Assembly: GCF_003602235.1 (NCBI RefSeq)
Contig: NZ_QZVS01000086.1
Span: 1 to 62,303, forward strand
DNA from: Cryobacterium melibiosiphilum
GTDB lineage: Bacteria > Actinomycetota > Actinomycetes > Actinomycetales > Microbacteriaceae
Length of the DNA stretch: 62,303 bases
Direction: 5' to 3'
Part shown: piece by piece, positions 33,999-44,177 of the stretch
How the letters are laid out: every line of letters begins with the position of its first letter
Numbering within the stretch: position 1 is the first letter of the stretch
Position numbers and translations under genes: made by a program
Notes under the pieces: generated by a model
Database searches by the model: none
Told to the model about the DNA's origin: nothing
Seen by the model: only the letters and a program-made list of their open reading frames with translations

Positions 33999-36283
33999 CA
34001 GTGCCCGGCCCGGGTGTACTTCTTCTCGGCCGGCAACGCGTCCCACTCGGCCTGCAGCTTCTTCTCCGGCGGGGTCACGAGGAGCCCGGCCGGCGCGAAG
34101 ATCTGCGACTGCACCGCGGGGTCCTCGCTCGAGGAGTTCGCGTTGGTGCGATACGCCTTCCACGTCGCCTGAATCGCGGTGAAGATCACGATGATCGCGA
34201 GCGTGACGAACACGATCGAGAGCACGCCCTGCACCATCGTGTTGCGCACCACGGCTTCCATCGCCAAGACGGATGTCGCGGTGCCGAAGCTCGTCTCGCC
34301 CGCTTCGAGCGCCCCCGAGAAGGCCCGGTTCTGGGCGAAGTAGCCCACCGCGGGAACCGTGGAGAAGATCTTCAGGAACGAGGCCGAGATTGTGACGACG
34401 GCCGCGAACGCGAGCGGAAGCGCCACTACCCAGAGGTATCTGAACAGTCCACGCTTGGCGACGATCGCCATGCACACGGCCAGCGCGATTGCGGCGAGCA
34501 GCTGGTTGGCGATGCCGAACAGCGGGAAGAGCGTGTTGATGCCGCCGAGCGGGTCGGTGACGCCCATCAGCAGTACTGCGCCCCAGGCCGCGACCATGAT
34601 CGCGGTGGCCGACCAGGCGCCGGGGCGCCACGAGGTGTTTTTGAACTTCGGGAAGAAGTTGCCGAGGCTGTCCTGCAGCATGAAACGAGCGACGCGGGTG
34701 CCGGCATCCACTGCCGTGAGAATGAAGAGTGCCTCGAACATGATCGCGAAGTGGTACCAGAAGCTCATCATCGCGGTGCCGCCGATGAGCTGCTGCATGA
34801 TGTGGGCGAGGCCCACCGCGAGGGTCGGAGCGCCGCCGGTGCGCGAGACGATCGACTCTTCGCCGACGTCCTTCGCGGTCTGGGCGAGCAGGTCGGGCGT
34901 GATGTTGATGCCGGTCATGCCGAGCCCGTTGACGAAGGCCACGGCACCTTCGATGGTGCCGCCGGTCAGGGCGGGCGAAGAGTTCATGGCGAAGTAGAGG
35001 CCGCGGTCGATCGACAGCGCGGCGACCAGCGCCATGATCGCGACGAACGATTCCATGAGCATGCCGCCGTAGCCGATGAAGCGGGTCTGGCGTTCCTTTT
35101 CGATGAGTTTGGGGGTGGTGCCCGAGGCGATCAGGGCGTGGAAGCCCGAGAGAGCGCCACAGGCGATCGTGACGAAGAGGAACGGGAACAGCGTGCCGCT
35201 GACAACCGGACCGGTGCCGCTGGAGGCGAACTCGCTGACCGCCGGGGCACTGATCTCGGGACGAATGATGATGATGGCGACCGCGAGCATGCCGATCGTG
35301 CCGATCTTCATGAACGTCGAAAGGTAGTCGCGGGGGGCCAGCAACAGCCACACGGGCAGGATCGCGGCGATGAAACCGTAGATGATGATGCCCCAGGCGA
35401 TGGTGACCTTGTCGAGCAGAAAGAAGGTCGAGCCCCACTCGGTGTCGGCGATCATGCCGCCGCCGATGATCGCGGCGATCAGCAACACGAAGCCGATGAT
35501 CGAGATCTCGGTGATCTTGCCGGGCCGGAAGAAGCGCAGGTAGCAGCCCATGAACAGGGCGATCGGGATCGTCATGCCGACCGAGAAGACACCCCACGGG
35601 CTCTCGGCGAGGGCGTTCACGACGACGAGGGCGAGGATCGCGACGATGATGATCATGATCACGAGGGTCGCGATGAGGGCGGCGGTGCCGCCGACCACGC
35701 CGAGCTCGTCGCGGGCCATCTGGCCCAGCGACCGGCCGCCGCGGCGCATCGAGAAGTAGAGCACGAGGTAGTCCTGCACCGCGCCGGCGAGCACGACGCC
35801 GACGATGATCCAGATCGTGCCGGGCAGGTAACCCATCTGGGCGGCGAGCACGGGGCCGACGAGGGGGCCGGCGCCGGCAATCGCGGCGAAGTGGTGGCCG
35901 AACAGCACCCGGCGGTCGGTCGCGGCGAAGTCCTTGCCGTCGGCCTTGTACTCCGCGGGGGTCGCCCGGCGGTCGTCGGGCTTCAGCAGGTGCTTCTCGA
36001 TGTAGTTCGAGTAGAAGCGGTAGCCGATGAGGTAGGTACAGATCGCGGCGAAGACGAACCAGATCGCGTTGACGGTCTCACCGCGCACGACGGCGAGCAT
36101 GACCCAGCTGAGACCGCCGAGCAGCGAGATTCCCGCCCAGATCGCGATCTTCAGCGGGGTCCACTTACGGTCGTGGGCCTCGGTCTCGGCCGGGTCGACG
36201 GCGACCGCCAAGTCCCGAGGAATCTGCTTCAATACCAGTGAATCTCCGGTCGAACCTGTCGACCGATTGGACGTCGCGCCCAT
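33998..36283 (-). CDS. cstA: CstA-family carbon starvation transporter
   Basis: 761 residues, with about 16 helices. GHHFAAIAGAGPLVGPVLAAQMGYLP and DYLVLYFSMRRGGRSLGQMARDELG are CstA hallmarks, as is the C-terminal 5TM region. It likely imports pyruvate or peptides during carbon limitation. GGGGGAG lies 5 nt before ATG 36283. The frame continues upstream opposite glyS, but that extension is not a gene. Confidence 0.93.
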   Translation of the reverse strand: MGATSNRSTGSTGDSLVLKQIPRDLAVAVDPAETEAHDRKWTPLKIAIWAGISLLGGLSWVMLAVVRGETVNAIWFVFAAICTYLIGYRFYSNYIEKHLLKPDDRRATPAEYKADGKDFAATDRRVLFGHHFAAIAGAGPLVGPVLAAQMGYLPGTIWIIVGVVLAGAVQDYLVLYFSMRRGGRSLGQMARDELGVVGGTAALIATLVIMIIIVAILALVVVNALAESPWGVFSVGMTIPIALFMGCYLRFFRPGKITEISIIGFVLLIAAIIGGGMIADTEWGSTFFLLDKVTIAWGIIIYGFIAAILPVWLLLAPRDYLSTFMKIGTIGMLAVAIIIIRPEISAPAVSEFASSGTGPVVSGTLFPFLFVTIACGALSGFHALIASGTTPKLIEKERQTRFIGYGGMLMESFVAIMALVAALSIDRGLYFAMNSSPALTGGTIEGAVAFVNGLGMTGINITPDLLAQTAKDVGEESIVSRTGGAPTLAVGLAHIMQQLIGGTAMMSFWYHFAIMFEALFILTAVDAGTRVARFMLQDSLGNFFPKFKNTSWRPGAWSATAIMVAAWGAVLLMGVTDPLGGINTLFPLFGIANQLLAAIALAVCMAIVAKRGLFRYLWVVALPLAFAAVVTISASFLKIFSTVPAVGYFAQNRAFSGALEAGETSFGTATSVLAMEAVVRNTMVQGVLSIVFVTLAIIVIFTAIQATWKAYRTNANSSSEDPAVQSQIFAPAGLLVTPPEKKLQAEWDALPAEKKYTRAGH

Positions 36284-36391
36284 GTCTCCCCCTTGAGTGA
36301 CCACGCAGTGCGGCCCTATTCCTGAGCCAACGTTAGTCCCGTGCCGCGGCGTGTGGGGGTTCGGGCGCGAATTCGTGACCGGGCAAGCGCG

Positions 36392-36397
36392 TAAAAT
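36392..36397 (+). promoter_or_regulatory. -10 element of glyS (TAAAAT)
   Basis: TAAAAT stands out in GC-rich DNA about 55 bp upstream of the glyS start. No T-box-like structure was recognised in the leader between it and the GTG. Confidence 0.45.
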
Positions 36398-36451
36398 AGA
36401 GAATCGCCATCCGGGCACTCGCCCTTCTCCCCTTCGACCATTGGAGCCACC

Positions 36452-37837
36452 GTGGCCGCGCCCACTCATCTTGATTCCGTCATCGCCCTCGCCCGCCACC
36501 GCGGCTTCGTCTTCCAGGCCGGTGAGATCTACGGCGGCTCGCGTTCCGCCTGGGACTACGGCCCCCTCGGCGTCGAACTCAAGGAAAACATCAAGAAGCA
36601 GTGGTGGCGCTCCATGGTCACCGGCCGCGACGACGTCGTCGGCCTGGACTCGAGCGTGATCCTGCCCCGCCAGGTCTGGGAAGCATCCGGTCACGTCGAG
36701 GTCTTCAGCGACCCGCTGATCGAGTGCACCAACTGCCACAAGCGTTTTCGCGCCGACCACCTCGAAGAAGAATATGAGGAGAAGAAGGGCCGCGCCCCCG
36801 AGAACGGCCTCGACGACATCGCCTGCCCCAACTGCGGCAACCGGCACACCTGGACCGAACCGCGCGCGTTCTCGGGCCTCTTGAAGACCTACCTCGGCCC
36901 GGTCGACGACGAGGCCGGCATGCACTACCTGCGCCCTGAAACCGCGCAGGGAATCTTCGTCAACTTCGCCAACGTGCTGCAGGCGTCGCGCTCGAAGCCC
37001 CCGTTCGGCATCGGCCAGATCGGCAAGAGCTTCCGCAACGAGATCACCCCCGGCAACTTCATCTTCCGCACCCGCGAGTTCGAGCAGATGGAGATGGAAT
37101 TCTTCGTCGAACCGGGAACGGATGAGACGTGGCACCAGTACTGGATCGACACCCGCCTCGCCTGGTACACCGACCTCGGCATCAACCCCGAGAACCTGCG
37201 CCTCTTCGAACACCCGAAAGAGAAGCTGTCCCACTACTCCAAGCGCACCGTCGACATCGAGTACCGCTTCGGCTTCGCCGGCGGCGCCTTCGGCGAACTC
37301 GAAGGAGTGGCCAACCGCGGCGACTTCGACCTGTCGACGCACGCCAAAGCATCCGGTAAGGACCTGTCCTACTTCGACCAGACCAAGAACGAGCGCTGGG
37401 TGCCCTGGGTCATCGAGCCCGCAGCCGGCCTCACCCGCTCGCTGATGGCGTTCCTCGTCGACGCGTACCACGAAGAAGAAGTGCCCAACGCGAAGGGCGG
37501 CGTCGACAAGCGCACCGTGCTGAAGCTCGACCCGCGCCTCGCGCCGGTAAAGGCCGCCATTCTGCCGCTGTCGCGCAACGAGAAGCTGTCGCCGATGGCC
37601 CGTGAACTCGCAGCCCGCCTGCGCCAGTCGTGGAACGTGGACTTCGACGACGCCGGCGCCATCGGTCGCCGCTACCGCCGCCAAGACGAGATCGGCACCC
37701 CGTACTGCATCACGGTCGACTTCGACTCCCTCGATGACCAGGCCGTCACCGTGCGCGACCGCGACACCATGCTGCAGGAGCGCGTGCCGCTCGCCGAGCT
37801 CGACGCGTACCTCGCGGTGCGCCTGCGTGGCGCGTAG
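36452..37837 (+). CDS. glyS: Glycyl-tRNA synthetase, class II homodimeric
   Basis: 461 residues. It charges tRNA-Gly. Visible: [17 protein letters not shown] at the N-terminus, a zinc-type C-x2-C...C-x2-C insertion (CTNCHKRF and CPNCGNRH), the class II motif 2 region [30 protein letters not shown], and a C-terminal anticodon-binding domain. This is the alpha2 form, not the alpha2beta2 GlyQS form. The GTG has TTGGAG upstream. Confidence 0.95.
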   Translation: MAAPTHLDSVIALARHRGFVFQAGEIYGGSRSAWDYGPLGVELKENIKKQWWRSMVTGRDDVVGLDSSVILPRQVWEASGHVEVFSDPLIECTNCHKRFRADHLEEEYEEKKGRAPENGLDDIACPNCGNRHTWTEPRAFSGLLKTYLGPVDDEAGMHYLRPETAQGIFVNFANVLQASRSKPPFGIGQIGKSFRNEITPGNFIFRTREFEQMEMEFFVEPGTDETWHQYWIDTRLAWYTDLGINPENLRLFEHPKEKLSHYSKRTVDIEYRFGFAGGAFGELEGVANRGDFDLSTHAKASGKDLSYFDQTKNERWVPWVIEPAAGLTRSLMAFLVDAYHEEEVPNAKGGVDKRTVLKLDPRLAPVKAAILPLSRNEKLSPMARELAARLRQSWNVDFDDAGAIGRRYRRQDEIGTPYCITVDFDSLDDQAVTVRDRDTMLQERVPLAELDAYLAVRLRGA

Positions 37838-37843
37838 CCCGCT

Positions 37844-37902
37844 CTGAGTTACGGACAAAGCACCTTCATTGCGAGAATGAGGGTGCTTTTTCCGTACCTC
37901 AG
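37844..37902. terminator. Rho-independent terminator of glyS; divergent member of a palindromic repeat family
   Basis: AAAGCACCTTCATT (37857-37870) pairs with AATGAGGGTGCTTT (37876-37889), followed by a T run. The outer sequences CTGAGTTACGGA and TCCGTACCTCAG match the ends of the repeats at 39018, 39121 and 49344. It lies between convergent genes. Confidence 0.8.
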
Positions 37903-37911
37903 CCGCCGGGC

Positions 37912-38961
37912 TTAGAGCGTCAGGTCGATCAGGGTCACGCCGCGGGGCGGCACGGCGGCGCTCATTCCGGCCAGGGCCTCGGGGGCGTCTTCCAGACGGA
38001 TGCGCCGGGTCACCAGATCCTGCGGCCGCAGGGCCCCGCTCTGCACCAGGGCGAGAAGTTCGGGGTAGTCGTGGGCCGGCATCCCGTGGCTGCCGAGAAT
38101 GGCCAGCTCGCCGGCGATGACGGCGCCGAGCGGAAGGCGGGGGTCTTCGGCGAGCAACCCGATCTGCACGTGCCGGCCGCGGGCCGCCAGCGACCTGATT
38201 GCGATGGCGACCGTGCTCTCCCGGCCGAGGGCTTCAACGCTCACCTGCGCGCCCGAACCTCCGGATGTCAGGGCCCGAACCTGCGCGATCACCTCGGCGT
38301 CGGTCAGCCCGGCCGAGTTGACGGTGTGTGCCGCACCGACCTTCGCCGCGGTTGCCAGGGCCTCGCCGCTGATGTCCACCGCGATCACGGTCCCGCCGAG
38401 CGCCGCCCCGATCATCACCGCGCTCAGGCCCACCCCGCCACAGCCGATCACCACGAGCGTTTCGCCGGCGGCGAGGTGCGCCTGGTGCACGAGCCCCCGG
38501 TAGGAGGTCGCGAATCGGCAGTCGAGCAGCGCGGCGGCCCCGGCGTCGAGGTCCTCGCCGATCGCGATCAGGTTCACGTCGGCGTTGTGCAGGGCGACTT
38601 TTTCGGCGTAGGAGCCCCAGTGGGTGAACCCGGGCTGGGTCTGGTTGCGGCAGACCTGCCCGTTGCCGCTCTCGCACTCCGGGCAGGCACCGCAGGCGCA
38701 GACGAAGGGCACGGTCACCCGCTGCCCGACACGAAAGCGGCGGACCTGTGCCCCCACCGACTCGATCACGCCAACCAGCTCGTGCCCGGGCACGTGCGGC
38801 AGGGCGATGTCTGAGTCGTGGCCCAGCCAGCCGTGCCAGTCGCTGCGGCAGAGCCCGGTCGCCTCGACCCGCACCACGACCCCCGCGGCACTCGCGACCG
38901 GGTCGGGCACTTCGCGCACAGTGGGGAGCACTCCGAACTCGTCAAACCAGACAGCCTTCAT
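37912..38961 (-). CDS. Zinc-dependent alcohol dehydrogenase (medium-chain)
   Basis: 349 residues. Catalytic zinc ligands C38 and GHE (59-61); structural-zinc cysteines in CACGACPECESGNGQVC; Rossmann motif VVIGCGGVGLSAVMIG. Similar to general Zn-ADH/threonine-dehydrogenase-like oxidoreductases; the substrate is unknown. CAGACT (38973-38968) ends 6 nt before the ATG, a leaderless pattern. Confidence 0.92.
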   Translation of the reverse strand: MKAVWFDEFGVLPTVREVPDPVASAAGVVVRVEATGLCRSDWHGWLGHDSDIALPHVPGHELVGVIESVGAQVRRFRVGQRVTVPFVCACGACPECESGNGQVCRNQTQPGFTHWGSYAEKVALHNADVNLIAIGEDLDAGAAALLDCRFATSYRGLVHQAHLAAGETLVVIGCGGVGLSAVMIGAALGGTVIAVDISGEALATAAKVGAAHTVNSAGLTDAEVIAQVRALTSGGSGAQVSVEALGRESTVAIAIRSLAARGRHVQIGLLAEDPRLPLGAVIAGELAILGSHGMPAHDYPELLALVQSGALRPQDLVTRRIRLEDAPEALAGMSAAVPPRGVTLIDLTL

Positions 38962-39017
38962 GGTCCCAGTCTGCCCGACCCGCGAGCGGCCCCACTCCGC
39001 GCGTCATGCTCTCGGCC

Positions 39018-39074
39018 TGAGGTGCGGACTTCGTGCCCTCCGCCCGTCAACGAGGGCACGTTTTCCGTACCTGA
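39018..39074. repeat. Palindromic repeat/terminator, family copy 2
   Basis: TGAGGTGCGGACTTCGTGCC (39018-39037) plus CTC pairs with GAGGGCACG...CCGTACCTGA (39052-39074) across an 11-nt loop, with a TTTT stretch in the right arm. Confidence 0.7.
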
Positions 39075-39120
39075 AATGGGGTGGCGGCTGTGCGTCAGCG
39101 GATGTCCAGGCTCAGCCTTG

Positions 39121-39179
39121 CTGAGGTACGGACTTCGTGCCTTCATCCCGCCAGCGAGGGCACGTTCTCCGCACCTCAG
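39121..39179. repeat. Palindromic repeat/terminator, family copy 3
   Basis: CTGAGGTACGGACTTCGTGC (39121-39140) pairs with GAGGGCACG...CCGCACCTCAG (to 39179). It lies 47 bp from copy 2 in the same orientation, just past the hemA stop codon. Confidence 0.7.
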
Positions 39180-39205
39180 GCCTGAGCGGGCCGCGGGGCG
39201 CTGGG

Positions 39206-40597
39206 TTAGGAGGCGGCGGAACCTTCGCGGCCCGCGGCATCCGTTGCCGACGACGTGGACGCGCCGGCGGCCGGCAGCTCCACGTCGAGGTCGAACAGGG
39301 CCGACAGCCCCGTCAAAAAGTCGTCTTGGTCACCGCGGCGGGCAAGCTCGCGGGCCCGCACCATCGGGGTGTGCAGCAGCACGCCGGTCAGGTGGCGCAG
39401 GGCCGCTTCGGTGGCTTCGCTCGAGTCGCCGCGGCTGCGGGCCCGGGCGATCTCGGCGTCGCGCAGCTCGAACATGTAGTTGCGCAGCGCCACGACGGCC
39501 GGGGCGAGGCTCTGCTCTTCGGCGACGGCGCTGAACTTACGGGCCGCGCGTCCCACGATCTCGCGGGCCTCATCGTGCGCGTTGAGCTCTTCGAGTGGGG
39601 CATGGATGCTGATGGTCTCGAGGTCGAGCAGCTCGACTCCCGGCACCTCGATCACGTCGGGAGCCACGTTGCGGGGCAGGCCGAGGTCGATGATGAGCTG
39701 CGGCGGGGCCTCGGGGGAGGCATCCGCGGGGCAGAGCTTGGCGGCGGCGAGGCCGAGCGTCGTTTCGGGGGCGTCGGGGTTCAGACCGACCTGGGCGCGG
39801 CCGGCGCGGATGATGGCGGCGTCGATGACGTGGTCTTCGCGCAGCGTGCAGGTGACCACAACGTTGGCGCTCGCGACGGCGGCCGCGAACCCGTCGACGG
39901 GTACGGCCTGGATCCCGTGCGAGGCGGCGAAGCCGAGGGCGCGTCCCGAGGGGGAGTACACGCGCACGTTTTCGGCGCCGCGGTCGCGCAGGGCCGCGAG
40001 CGACGCGCCGGCGTAGCGGCCGGTGCCCACGAGCAGGATCTCGGCCTTCGACCAGTCGATGACCCGGCTTTCGGCCAGTTCGAGGGCGAGGCGCACGATC
40101 GAGCGCCCGGCGGAGCCGATGCCGGTGCGGTTCTTCACGCCTCGGGAGGTCTGCGAGGCCCGCTGGAAGAGACGCTCGAGTTCGGGGCTCGTGGTGCCGT
40201 CGGCGCGGGCCTGTTCGAGGGCGCGCCGCACCTGGCCGGCGATTTCGCCCTCACCGACGACGACGGATTCGAGGCCGCTCGTGACGGCGAAGAGGTGTTC
40301 GGCGACGTGGTTGCCGTGCACGAGCTCGAGGTTGTCGCGCAGGGTGTCGGCGCCGACGCCGGTGTTCGCGCTCACGGCGTCGATCGCGGCGAAGACGGCG
40401 GGCAGCGGCGACACGCCGAAGGGCTCATCGAGGTCGAGGTAAGCCTCAAAACGGTTGCAGGTGGCGACGATCACGGCGCCGCTCAGGCGGGCGTGCTCCT
40501 CAACCATGCGTGCGGCGGTGGCGCCGGCGCCCACAGAAAGCTTCTCCAGCACATCGAAGGTGGAGTTCTTGTGGCTCGCGGACAGACAAATCAGCAC
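39206..40597 (-). CDS. hemA: Glutamyl-tRNA reductase
   Basis: First enzyme of C5 heme synthesis, reducing glutamyl-tRNA to glutamate-1-semialdehyde for HemL. 463 residues; catalytic Cys47 lies in [10 protein letters not shown], and [34 protein letters not shown] and the NADPH motif LLVGTGRYA follow. TAGAAT (40609-40604) is a likely -10; it lies 6 nt from GTG 40597 but only 3 nt from ATG 40600, so the GTG (giving [10 protein letters not shown], as in many homologues) is preferred. Transcribed divergently from hemE. Confidence 0.95.
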   Translation of the reverse strand: MLICLSASHKNSTFDVLEKLSVGAGATAARMVEEHARLSGAVIVATCNRFEAYLDLDEPFGVSPLPAVFAAIDAVSANTGVGADTLRDNLELVHGNHVAEHLFAVTSGLESVVVGEGEIAGQVRRALEQARADGTTSPELERLFQRASQTSRGVKNRTGIGSAGRSIVRLALELAESRVIDWSKAEILLVGTGRYAGASLAALRDRGAENVRVYSPSGRALGFAASHGIQAVPVDGFAAAVASANVVVTCTLREDHVIDAAIIRAGRAQVGLNPDAPETTLGLAAAKLCPADASPEAPPQLIIDLGLPRNVAPDVIEVPGVELLDLETISIHAPLEELNAHDEAREIVGRAARKFSAVAEEQSLAPAVVALRNYMFELRDAEIARARSRGDSSEATEAALRHLTGVLLHTPMVRARELARRGDQDDFLTGLSALFDLDVELPAAGASTSSATDAAGREGSAAS

Positions 40598-40716
40598 CAT
40601 TCGATTCTACGACCCGTAGAGCCACCGATCGAGCCGATGCATCGGTGAACGTCGATGCAGTGCGGCGAATTCACCGCGAATCGTCGCATTCAGGGAAGTT
40701 TGGCAGAATCAAGCAC

Positions 40717-41853
40717 GTGAACCTTGATGCGCAGCACCCCCTCAATACCGGACTCACCGCCGACTCCCGCCTCATTCAGGCCTACCAGGGCACGCGCCCC
40801 GCGGTCACCCCGGTCTGGTTCATGCGCCAGGCCGGTCGCAGCCTGCCCGAGTACCGCGACCTGCGCGTCGGCACCCGCATGCTCGACGTCTGCCTCGACC
40901 CCGAGCTCGCGGCCGAGATCACCCTGCAGCCCGTGCGACGCCACCACGTCGACGCCGGCATTTTCTTCAGCGACATCGTCGTTCCCCTGAAACTCGTCGG
41001 CGTCGACGTAGAGATCGTGCCGGGCAAGGGTCCCGTTCTCGGCAAGGCCGTGCGCACCGCAGCGGATGTCGCCGAACTCACCGCCCTCGACCCGGCCCAG
41101 CTCGACACCGCCCTCGCGCCGATCACCCTCGCGGTCAGGCGTGCGGTCGCCGAACTCGGCAGCACCCCGCTGATCGGCTTCGCCGGGGCCCCCTTCACCC
41201 TCGCTGCCTACCTCGTCGAGGGTGGCCCGTCGAAGGATCACATCCACGCCCGCACGCTCATGCAGGCCGATCCCGACGCCTGGGATGCCCTGATGAGCTG
41301 GACTGCCGACGTCACCGGCCGATTCCTGCGCGCCCAGGTCATGGCTGGCGCGAGCGCGGCGCAGCTCTTCGACTCCTGGGCCGGCGCGCTCTCGCTGCAG
41401 GACTATTCCCGCTTCGTCGCCCCCGCCTCGACCAAGGCGATCGCCCACGTGCGCGACCTCAGCTACGGCCTCGCGCCGGCAGCCGATGCGGCGACGGATG
41501 CCCCCCTCACCCACCGCAACGTGCCCATCGTGCACTTTGGCGTGGGCACCGGCGAAATCTTGAAAGAGATGCACAACATCGGCGCTGACGTCGTGGGCGT
41601 GGACTACCGCGTGCCCCTCGACGAGGCCAACCGTCGTCTCGGCGGAACGGTGCCGATCCAGGGCAACGTCGACCCGGCCCTGCTCGCCGCCCCCTGGCCC
41701 GTGCTCGAGGCCCACGTGCGCGATGTCATGAAGCGGGGCGAGTCCGCGCCCTCCCACGTCGTCAACCTCGGTCACGGCGTGCCGCCGGAGACCGATCCCG
41801 ACGTGCTCGGCCGCATCGTCGAGCTCGTGCACACGGTCAGCGCCGGCGAATAG
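40717..41853 (+). CDS. hemE: Uroporphyrinogen III decarboxylase
   Basis: 378 residues. Converts uroporphyrinogen III to coproporphyrinogen III. PVWFMRQAGRSLPEYR is the substrate-binding signature; GFAGAPFTLAAYLVEGG and the C-terminal GHGVPPETDP are also conserved. CAGAAT (40704-40709) ends 7 nt before the GTG, so the transcript is probably leaderless. It heads the main heme operon. Confidence 0.95.
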   Translation: MNLDAQHPLNTGLTADSRLIQAYQGTRPAVTPVWFMRQAGRSLPEYRDLRVGTRMLDVCLDPELAAEITLQPVRRHHVDAGIFFSDIVVPLKLVGVDVEIVPGKGPVLGKAVRTAADVAELTALDPAQLDTALAPITLAVRRAVAELGSTPLIGFAGAPFTLAAYLVEGGPSKDHIHARTLMQADPDAWDALMSWTADVTGRFLRAQVMAGASAAQLFDSWAGALSLQDYSRFVAPASTKAIAHVRDLSYGLAPAADAATDAPLTHRNVPIVHFGVGTGEILKEMHNIGADVVGVDYRVPLDEANRRLGGTVPIQGNVDPALLAAPWPVLEAHVRDVMKRGESAPSHVVNLGHGVPPETDPDVLGRIVELVHTVSAGE

Positions 41854-41893
41854 CCCATGTCTTCCTCCTTTTCGACCGGTGCCCGCGAAGGCC

Positions 41894-41991
41894 GCGGTAT
41901 AACTCCTGCAGATTTTGGCGCGTCGGCGAAACGGCCGCGTCCTCGCGGGGGAGTCGTGGCCGACAAGATTTTTCTGCAGGAGTTATGCCGC
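41894..41991. mobile_element. 98-bp element with 19-bp terminal inverted repeats (MITE-like or RNA hairpin)
   Basis: Left end GCGGTATAACTCCTGCAGA (41894-41912) and right end TCTGCAGGAGTTATGCCGC (41973-41991) are complementary at 18 of 19 positions, around a 60-bp GC-rich core that contains a smaller GTCGGC/GCCGAC pairing. It sits between hemE and the oxidase gene. No target-site duplication is obvious. Confidence 0.6.
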
Positions 41992-42023
41992 CGACCCCGA
42001 GTTGAACGGGCAGGAAACCTCTC

Positions 42024-43625
42024 GTGACGACCCCTCCGGTTGACGTCATCGTGATCGGTGGCGGCGTCGCCGGCCTCGTCGCGGCCCGCGAATGCGCTCA
42101 CGTCGGCCTCAGCGTCACCGTCATCGAGGCGACGGATGCCCTCGGCGGCCCGGTCGCCGGCCACGAGCTGGCCGGCCTCCACCTCGACAGCGGTGCCGAG
42201 AGTTTCGCCGTGCGCGGCGGAACCGTCAGCGCCTTCGTCGACGGCCTCGGCCTGACCGACCAGATCGTCGCCCCGAACCCGGCCGGAGCCTGGCTGCACC
42301 TGCCCTCCACCCCCTACTGCAAGGGCCCCACGACCGGCCCGGCCGCCGGGTCGGTGAGCGTGCCACTGCCCAAGGCCGGCGTGCTCGGCATCCCCGGCTC
42401 CCCGCTCGCCGACGACGTGCGCCGCGTGATCGGCTGGCGCGGAGCCCTCACGGCCTACCTCGACCGCATCAAGCCGGTGCTCACCATCGGCCGCGAGCAC
42501 AGCCTCGGTGAACTCGTGCTCAAACGCATGGGCCCGCGGGTGCTCGAGCGCCTCGTCGAACCGGTCGCCTCCGGGGTCTACACGGCCTCGTCGAACGACC
42601 TCGACATCGATGTCGTCGCACCCGGCCTCAACAACGCGCTCACCACCGCCGGCTCGCTCTCCGGTGCCGTCTCGATGCTGCGCGGCGGCGCGGCCGCCGG
42701 ATCCTCGGTCGGCGGCCTGCTCGGCGGCATGTCGACCCTTGTCGCGGCCCTCCGCGCCGACCTCGAGCTTTACGGCGTGGAGATCCTTACCGGAACCCGC
42801 GTCGAGCACCTCGCCCGCATCGACCCGGCAGCGTCTGCCACGACTGCGGCACCGGCCGCCGACCCGGCAGCGGTGTCCGCATCACCCGTGGCCTGGACCG
42901 TGACGCTCGCGGCCCCGGCCGCCGCCGGGGAGCCGGCCGGGGCATCCGTCGACGTCGCCTCTGCTGACGCCACCGACGCGGCCGGCCCCCCGGCCGCGCG
43001 CACCGCCCGCTACGTGATCGTGGCAACACAGGGCGCTCAGGCCCTGAAACTCATTGCCCCGCTCGACGGCGCGCACGCGGCGCTCAGCGACCTGGATTGG
43101 CCCGCCCCCACCGCCGTCACCCTGACGAGCCTCGTGCTCGACGCGCCCGCTCTCGACGCGCATCCGCGCGGCACCGGCGTGCTCGTCGCCGTTGATGCCC
43201 CCGGCGTCACGGCCAAAGCCCTCACCCACGTCACCGCGAAGTGGCCGTGGGTCGCGGCGGCCGCCGGCCCCGGAGTGCACGTCGTGCGCCTCTCCTATGG
43301 CCGTGCCGACGAGCCCAACCCCACCGACAATCTCGACGACGAGACCCTGCAGGCCCTCGCCCTGACAGACGCCGCGACGCTGCTCGGCGTTACCCTCGAG
43401 GCCGGCCAGGTGCGCGGTTTCGCCCGCACCGAGTGGCGCGACGCGCTCTCCCCGGCCACGATCGGCGCGCGCGAACGGGCCTTCCGGGTGCGCGAGGTCG
43501 TCAACGCCGCGCCCGACCTGGCAATCGCGGGTGCCTGGCTGTCGGGCACTGGGCTGGCGTCGGTGATACCGGATGCGATGGCTGCGGCCGCGCGCATCCG
43601 TCACGCCGCCCTCGGACTCGCCTAA
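42024..43625 (+). CDS. cgoX: Coproporphyrinogen III oxidase, oxygen-dependent FAD type (CgoX/HemY)
   Basis: 533 residues. FAD motif VIGGGVAGLVAARECAHVG at the N-terminus; RMGPRVLERLVEPVASGVYTASSNDLDID is the family core; C-terminal NLAIAG-type motif as DLAIAGAWLSGTGLASVI. Together with HemQ and HemH it places the organism in the coproporphyrin-dependent branch, oxidising coproporphyrinogen III to coproporphyrin III. An Ala/Pro-rich insertion (about 272-325) lengthens it. A GTG start is used. Confidence 0.92.
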   Translation: MTTPPVDVIVIGGGVAGLVAARECAHVGLSVTVIEATDALGGPVAGHELAGLHLDSGAESFAVRGGTVSAFVDGLGLTDQIVAPNPAGAWLHLPSTPYCKGPTTGPAAGSVSVPLPKAGVLGIPGSPLADDVRRVIGWRGALTAYLDRIKPVLTIGREHSLGELVLKRMGPRVLERLVEPVASGVYTASSNDLDIDVVAPGLNNALTTAGSLSGAVSMLRGGAAAGSSVGGLLGGMSTLVAALRADLELYGVEILTGTRVEHLARIDPAASATTAAPAADPAAVSASPVAWTVTLAAPAAAGEPAGASVDVASADATDAAGPPAARTARYVIVATQGAQALKLIAPLDGAHAALSDLDWPAPTAVTLTSLVLDAPALDAHPRGTGVLVAVDAPGVTAKALTHVTAKWPWVAAAAGPGVHVVRLSYGRADEPNPTDNLDDETLQALALTDAATLLGVTLEAGQVRGFARTEWRDALSPATIGARERAFRVREVVNAAPDLAIAGAWLSGTGLASVIPDAMAAAARIRHAALGLA

Positions 43626-43748
43626 ACCCGCGCAAAGGGCCGGTCGGGGCGCATTCCATATAGCGCATATTCATGACAGTTACGTCGTGCGCCTTCAGGT
43701 GGTTCGGGGCTACTCTGTGGAGACGTGAACTCGAGGAATGGAGTGACA

Positions 43749-44108
43749 ATGCGGGGAAAGCTTCTCTTTATCACCGGCGGACTTGTCGGCTACGTGCTCG
43801 GAGCTCGCGCCGGGCGCAAGCGTTACGAGCAGATCGCCTCCACCGCGAACAGCGTGTGGAACGCCCAGCCCGTGCAGCGCCGGGTCAACGAGGTGCGCGA
43901 CTTCGCCCTCGAACTCGTCGGCGACGTGCCCTCGGTGCTCCTGACGGCGGGCAAGAAAGTCGTCAACAAGGCCACGAGTCCCAAGGCCGCGGCGACCAAG
44001 CCCGCAAAGCCGGCCACGCCCGACAAGGCGCCGCGCCCCACCCCCACGACCTCGTTCCCGGCGGCGCAGTTTCCGCCCGACGAGGCCGACCTGCCCAGCA
44101 CGAACTAA
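43749..44108 (+). CDS. YtxH-like small membrane protein
   Basis: 119 residues. KLLFITGGLVGYVLGARAGRKRYEQI is the glycine-zipper helix of YtxH-like proteins; a coiled segment and an Ala/Lys/Pro-rich tail (KAAATKPAKPATPDKAP) follow. Function unknown, envelope-stress roles are suggested for relatives. GGAG at 43740-43743 fits ATG 43749. TACTCT at 43711-43716 may be its own -10. First of three small membrane genes within the heme locus. Confidence 0.75.
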   Translation: MRGKLLFITGGLVGYVLGARAGRKRYEQIASTANSVWNAQPVQRRVNEVRDFALELVGDVPSVLLTAGKKVVNKATSPKAAATKPAKPATPDKAPRPTPTTSFPAAQFPPDEADLPSTN

Positions 44109-44177
44109 CCCGGGTTCGACCGAGTTACGCAGTCAGATCAACCCGCCACCGTATCGACGACACCGGAAGGGGAATCC

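Noticed and set aside
36284..36451. T-box riboswitch before glyS
   Set aside because: No specifier-loop or T-box core sequence was seen in the short leader.
36284..37858. Very long minus-strand open frame continuing upstream of cstA opposite glyS
   Set aside because: It is the complement of a clear glyS gene, has skewed composition, and cstA has its own ribosome site at 36283.
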